Part shown: in pieces, positions 59,561 through 64,000 of the stretch
Position numbering within the stretch: position 1 is the first letter of the stretch
How the letters are laid out: each line of letters starts with the position of its first letter
Source of the DNA: Dermatemys mawii
Lineage: Eukaryota > Chordata > Testudines > Dermatemydidae
NCBI GenBank assembly: GCA_007922305.1
Contig: ML677326.1
Span: 50,872,460-50,936,459, forward strand
DNA: 64,000 bases
Reading direction: 5' to 3'
The notes under the pieces: model-generated
Databases searched by the model: none
The model's input: only the letters and a program-made list of their open reading frames with translations
Told to the model about the DNA's origin: nothing
Translations under genes and position numbers: made by a program

Positions 59561-61214
59561 ATACATAGTACAAATTGTCTATGTTCAATACGTAGTACTA
59601 ACTACCCACAAAGGCCCACAACCCCCCACCACACACACACACAACTTTATAGCTCCCAGGAAGTCCATAGGCTAATTTTTAATTTGTTCTGATTCCCCAT
59701 TTTTATTCCTCTGTTATATCACAGGTATAGCAATGTAGACAAGAATCACAACCTTCCTCAAATTTCCTTTGACAGAAACTTTCTTAATCCTCAGACTGGC
59801 ACTCCCAATGACCATCCTTCAGATCCTTAAAAAAACAATCTTCCTACTACCATTCACAATGCTACTTTATACTAAGTACTTACTTAACATGATCTACAGT
59901 GGAAACTGTGATAAAATTAATTTGCCTACAGTGAGAGGCTGTGAAGTTAGTGAAGAATATCAAGCATATATGTATCAAAACAACTCACTCCCAGCAGGAA
60001 AGAACCACTGAGACACAGAGAAAGCATTTTTTTTTTTCAGTTCACTCTGACTATATTTTATTTTAATCTTTTGTTTAACTCTTTAGGTAATGTATGATAT
60101 ATTTTTAACATGATAACAAACAATTAAAAATTAATGGTTTTGTTGCGTACTATATGGTGTTAATGTAAATCAACACAACTATTCCTTGCAAAAGCACTGC
60201 TGCATCATACTCAGACAAAAAAATGTGAAATACGATACACTTTCTAAACTAAGACAAAGAGAGGATAAGAAAAGATATATATATATATATATATTCACAC
60301 CAGACTAATTTCCATTTCTAATATCAAGAGTTTGGTACAAAAAAGGAAGAAAAGCAGGTGCAAAAAAAAAAAAAAGTAAAAAAAACCTATCTAGAAGATA
60401 ACGAGAACTATTAATCTGGGGAAGGATACAGTTAAATTATATTTATCTGTCTATACTTCTAAGGTCTCCATCACCGTAGTATCTGTGCACATGCAAAAAA
60501 CTTAAATCTTTTAAACGGTGTCTAAGGCCATTCAATCAATGCAGATAAATAATTAAAGTCTTTAGGAGAAGAAAACATACTAGACAGGGAGGTGATTGGC
60601 ATTATTCAATAGAAGGAATTAATATAGTAAAAAACCAACCATTTGGACATTAAATATGAATGATTAGATGGAGAAAATATATAAGTTAAACTGTGTTTCA
60701 TTACATAAATAGAAGTGGCAGGGATAAGTTTTATCCTACCATTAAAAGAAAAGTGCTCTGATCCCTTTAATCAGATGAGATTATAGATTAAGTTAAATAT
60801 AAAAAATAAAAAATTAATACTTTATAAAATAAAAATGTCTAATGACTGTATTTTAATATCTTGAAATGTAAAAGCAGAACTGAAATATGACTCAGAAAAT
60901 TAAAAGCTAAAATCATATATTAGAACAGTTCTAGGAATAAATGAAAGAGACAAACAGTGAATAATAAGCAGGAGCCTTCGTACAGGGATATGCATGAGAC
61001 CTAAATTATGAGGCAAGGTCACTAATTTGTATCACACTGTTACTCTTAATTATGTGCCAAAGACATCACTTAATTACTATAATTTGTATTGAAATAATTA
61101 TAAAGATACACTCAGAAGATGAAAATACATAACAAGTGCATATTGCCACCAAATTAAAAATAACAATAATATTTGCCTTAGAAGTTAAGAGGAAACTGAA
61201 AAACAGTTCATTAA
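59561..61214. other. No gene seen; very AT-rich
   Basis: A short CA tract is at about 59630-59642 and a T13 run near 60030. Nothing else recognisable. Confidence 0.5.
60275..60294. repeat. (AT)n microsatellite
   Basis: About ten AT units. Confidence 0.85.
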
Positions 61215-62170
61215 GTCATGCCCAGGAGCGGATTGGGAGCTCTGTGCTGCTTCTGTCTGGGAACCTGTGAACTATGAATCAGCTATGTGCCTGCTCCTAA
61301 GCTATGAATCAGCACCCTGAAACACCAGCTTCCCTGCTTGCCAGCAAACTCTACAGGACTCTGCTAGTCCAAATCTTCCCTTGTAGGTAACAACTATTGA
61401 ACCCCAATTCCCAAATTTCTCTGAGATGTCTCCCTTCAGCGTCCAGTCTCTCTTACAGGACCCTCAAAGCAGTTAAGTTTGCTGTCTCCAAAAACATAGT
61501 ATGTACATGTGCCTTTTAGGTTAGCTGAGGATTCACTCTCGAGTTTAATACACAGCACTGAGATGGTTTTGTAATAAAACAAGAATTTTACAAGAGTATT
61601 AACAAAGAACAGTGAATTAAGTGATAATAGGCAAGAATGAAAGAGCAGGAATAGTTACAAGTCAAACAAAACAAAACATGCTTTCTAGTTACTAAAAATT
61701 AATTTCAGCAAGTTACAATCTTTCTCTAAGCAGGTTTCTCGCCCATAGTCAGTTACCATCTACTCTTTTCTCCTGGGTCAAGAGGAGTCACAAACTCTAA
61801 TGCTGCTGCTTCCCTTTGTCCTCTAGGTGATGGATGATTTGAATGTCTCTTTGCCCCACAAAGTTCATTATGTCTGTTACAAGAGCCAGGGAGTCTCCTG
61901 GGGGCTGGGGGAAGGCCTCCATACCCCATTCTGATTGTTAAACACTCATGTCCCCTACCGGCTAGCTTGATGGCATTGTTTACCTTATATATGAATGTAG
62001 TTTTCCTTGTCCTCTGCAATCAAGCTGTCAGGCAAGTAAATACACCTTCCTTTAGGAAAAACTGGGCTTTATGCACTGCCTGCTAAACACAAGTGAAGAA
62101 CGTGTTTCCAGCACACATTTATTATTCTTTGTACACACTCCACACATACATCACACACAATGATTTTCAG
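61215..62170 (-). mobile_element. Probable LTR/leader piece of a retroelement
   Basis: Read on the minus strand, this region has features I associate with LTR-plus-leader sequences in turtle genomes. These include 'aagaataataaatgtg' near the start, 'tagaggacaaagggaagcag', 'cttgctgaaattaatttt' and a late 'cagtgctgtgtattaaa'. It contains no gag or pol frame; the 88-codon minus frame is not a known domain. The boundaries, the TG/CA ends and any target duplication are unresolved. Confidence 0.4.
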
Positions 62171-62794
62171 GACCACCATGTCACCAACTTGCATATGATA
62201 TTTTATATGGAACTTTTTAAATGCAGATTATAGTAACAGTGTGTTGGAGTCAATGAGTGTGTCAGCCCTGATATGAGTTGTTTTATGGTACTTGACACTG
62301 AGGTAAAATTGCAGATTTTGCATGTGCAATTCAGGTACTCATTCTGAATAATTTAGTCCATAAAGAACAGTCAATGGCAAAGCCTACTTGTAGAAGGGGA
62401 AGGAGAAAATGATTTTGAGGCATTTTTCTCTGGTTTATGTTTCATGTATATGAGGAATAAAAAGGGAATAAAAGTGTCAAAATACTAATATATGTAGGAG
62501 TACAATTAATAACTGAAGAGAAATAAGAAGACAAAAGATGAAGCTCAGTGCAACTTATACAAAAGAACCTCAGAAACATACAATTATTCATGAACAATAT
62601 GAGTTATAAGTTTAGTGTCTACATGAAATTTGCTATCATTTTATTTTAGTGAGAGATTGAAGAATTTCTGGAATGGGACAATTCTCTGATTCATGTGGAG
62701 AGCAAGATATCCTCTGTAATGCATTAATTGAGCTACAAATATCTCTAGAGGGTGGGAGAAAAGTATTTGTTGCTCAAATATGGTTGGCCTTATT
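62171..62794. other. No gene seen
   Basis: AT-rich unique DNA. Confidence 0.5.
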
Positions 62795-63035
62795 AGGGTA
62801 CATCTATACTGCAATCACAGGGCATGATTGCACCTCATGACTGGAGGCGTATCCAGACTAACTTTTATTTAGCTACCTCAGGTCCCAGAACAGTGAAGCT
62901 CCTACCATGTGAGCTTCAAAGGAGCCTGTACAAATCCATCCAGTAACTCGGGTTATTACTTATGCACTGCTGTGGCTCCACTGCTCCAGGACTTCTCTTT
63001 AGCAAGATTAAAGCTAATTTGAGTGGCAATCACAT
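62795..63035. mobile_element. Decayed foldback element
   Basis: The left arm 'gggtacatctatactgcaat' with 'gactaacttttatttagcta' faces a right arm containing 'tagcaagattaaagctaatt' in inverted order. 'cccagaacagtgaagctcc' and 'gtggctccactgctccagg' lie toward the centre. The arms are diverged, as in an old foldback repeat. Confidence 0.5.
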
Positions 63036-63104
63036 GTAGGGTCTGACCCCTTAGATTTAAAACCAGCTGGTGAATAAGAAAGTTGTGACTTGGGGAACTA
63101 AGCA

Positions 63105-63345
63105 ACCAGGGCCCACTCCAGGCATCAGTGCTCCAAGCACGTGCCTAGGGCAGCAAGTCGCAGGGGGTCAGCCTGACTTTAGCTGTCAGGCTATCTTCGG
63201 CTGTATTTCGGCGGGAGATCCACGGCTGCCGCGGATTTGGTGGCATTTCGGCGGCGGGGACGATGAGCCCATGGGACCCAAGGACCTCCCGCAGAAAAAC
63301 CGCTGAATCTGAGGACCCGAGGACCTCCCACAGGCATGCGGCATA
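63105..63345. repeat. GC- and CpG-rich interspersed repeat
   Basis: An island with many CpGs ('tttcggcgg' words at about 63207 and 63247) in an AT-rich setting. Two direct near-repeats, 'aaggacctcccgcag' (about 63281) and 'gaggacctcccacag' (about 63319), lie some 38 bp apart. I recognise the 'ggcatttcggcggc' theme as a common turtle repeat. Overlapping frames of up to 107 codons on the minus strand are due to composition. Confidence 0.55.
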
Positions 63346-64000
63346 AGTTCCACGCTTGGGACTGCAAAAACCTGTAAACAACAAAGCCCATTCTTGAGAC
63401 ATGTGGGCATACTGGAGGCAAGAATGAGCAGTTCTCCCCTTTGCATCCTGCTATGAATTTGGAAAGACAAAAAAAGAAAAAAAAATGCAAAAAGACATGG
63501 AGTGGACATATAAGATTTAAACTACAGAGCTGAAACTAAAGATCTGGCCAAGATGTACTCAGTTCAGGAAGGGAGGGGCTGCACATAGCATCAGTGGCAT
63601 AGGGTTGCTTTGGGTTCACACTGTTCCCAGTTTTGGGAATATTTGAATGGGGATTTTTGGTTAGGCCCAATATGGAACCAACTGTCAAGTTTGCATGCTG
63701 ATTCAAAGTGGTCTCTGGTCTGGGTCCGTCTCTATAAAAATATTATAGAATTTACCTTTTAAGTTTGAGAAAAACTGACTTTCAATACTTTTACAAAGGA
63801 CATCTAGTTGTCTTGTGTTATGATTGCCCTTAATGAATTGGTCATCTTCTGGGAAAGTGTTCTTGACTTTGTATGTGTGTCTGTGGGTTCTCTAATTCAC
63901 AGAATTCAGTAATATACAAAGGGCTTCCAAAGTATTTAGAATGAATTAGTCAGGTATTCTTGTTAACAGTTGGGTCAGTGGTGGAGCCTCTCAAAGCAGA
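63346..64000. other. No gene seen
   Basis: Unique sequence to the end of the window with no recognised element or exon. Confidence 0.5.

Noticed and set aside
63145..63509. Three overlapping minus-strand frames of 85-107 codons
   Set aside because: Same region in different frames over a CpG-rich repeat; composition effect.
1..64000. CRISPR arrays, tRNA genes, tRNA-derived turtle SINEs, bacterial-type operons or prophage
   Set aside because: None of the required signatures (regular spacers, A/B box pair with tRNA fold, tightly packed long frames) was seen. The content is vertebrate non-coding DNA.

Overview
The window looks like non-coding DNA from a reptile, most likely a turtle (a crocodilian is the main alternative). 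It is AT-rich, it has no convincing exon or open frame longer than 177 codons, and it is full of decayed transposable elements. The diagnosis rests on the repeats. There are at least eight CR1 LINE copies, several carrying the 3' tail that reads as 'gacctttggtctgaccca' on the sense strand. There are also MIR SINEs, foldback elements of reptile type, hAT-type miniature elements, a Penelope-like element and a DIRS-like element. I recognise these families from memory of reptile genomes; no database was searched.

Layout. 1-7 kb: a near-perfect 174-bp palindrome, a foldback element, and an old minus-strand CR1 split by a younger plus-strand CR1 (4661-5255). 7.2 kb: a hAT miniature element with a perfect 8-bp target duplication. 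7.5-14.7 kb: mostly unique sequence. 14.7-17.1 kb: a CR1 split by an 802-bp solo LTR. 17.1-22.4 kb: mostly unique. 22.4-24.2 kb: a MIR, the 3' end of a Tx1/L1-like LINE, a foldback abutting a second MIR, and a 396-bp solo LTR with a perfect 5-bp target duplication. 27.9-29.7 kb: a DIRS-like element with its reverse transcriptase deleted, so that gag runs into the tyrosine recombinase. 30.5-36.3 kb: three CR1 copies and a 694-bp LTR. 37.9-41.1 kb: a hAT miniature element, a dead hAT transposase gene and an LTR fragment. 44.5-45.9 kb: a Penelope-like element. 48.9-50.8 kb: a probable LTR and a third hAT miniature element. 55.6-59.6 kb: two more CR1 copies. 61.2-63.3 kb: a probable LTR-retroelement piece, a foldback and a CpG-rich repeat.

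No host gene, tRNA, rRNA, CRISPR array or operon is visible. The window is best read as an intron or gene desert in which layers of insertions give relative ages: old CR1, then younger CR1, LTRs and hAT elements. I found no new functional system. The most informative items are the exactly datable nested insertions, the DIRS remnant whose recombinase has stops at two catalytic residues, the long palindrome, and the repeat-poor blocks, which are where any conserved regulatory elements would lie.
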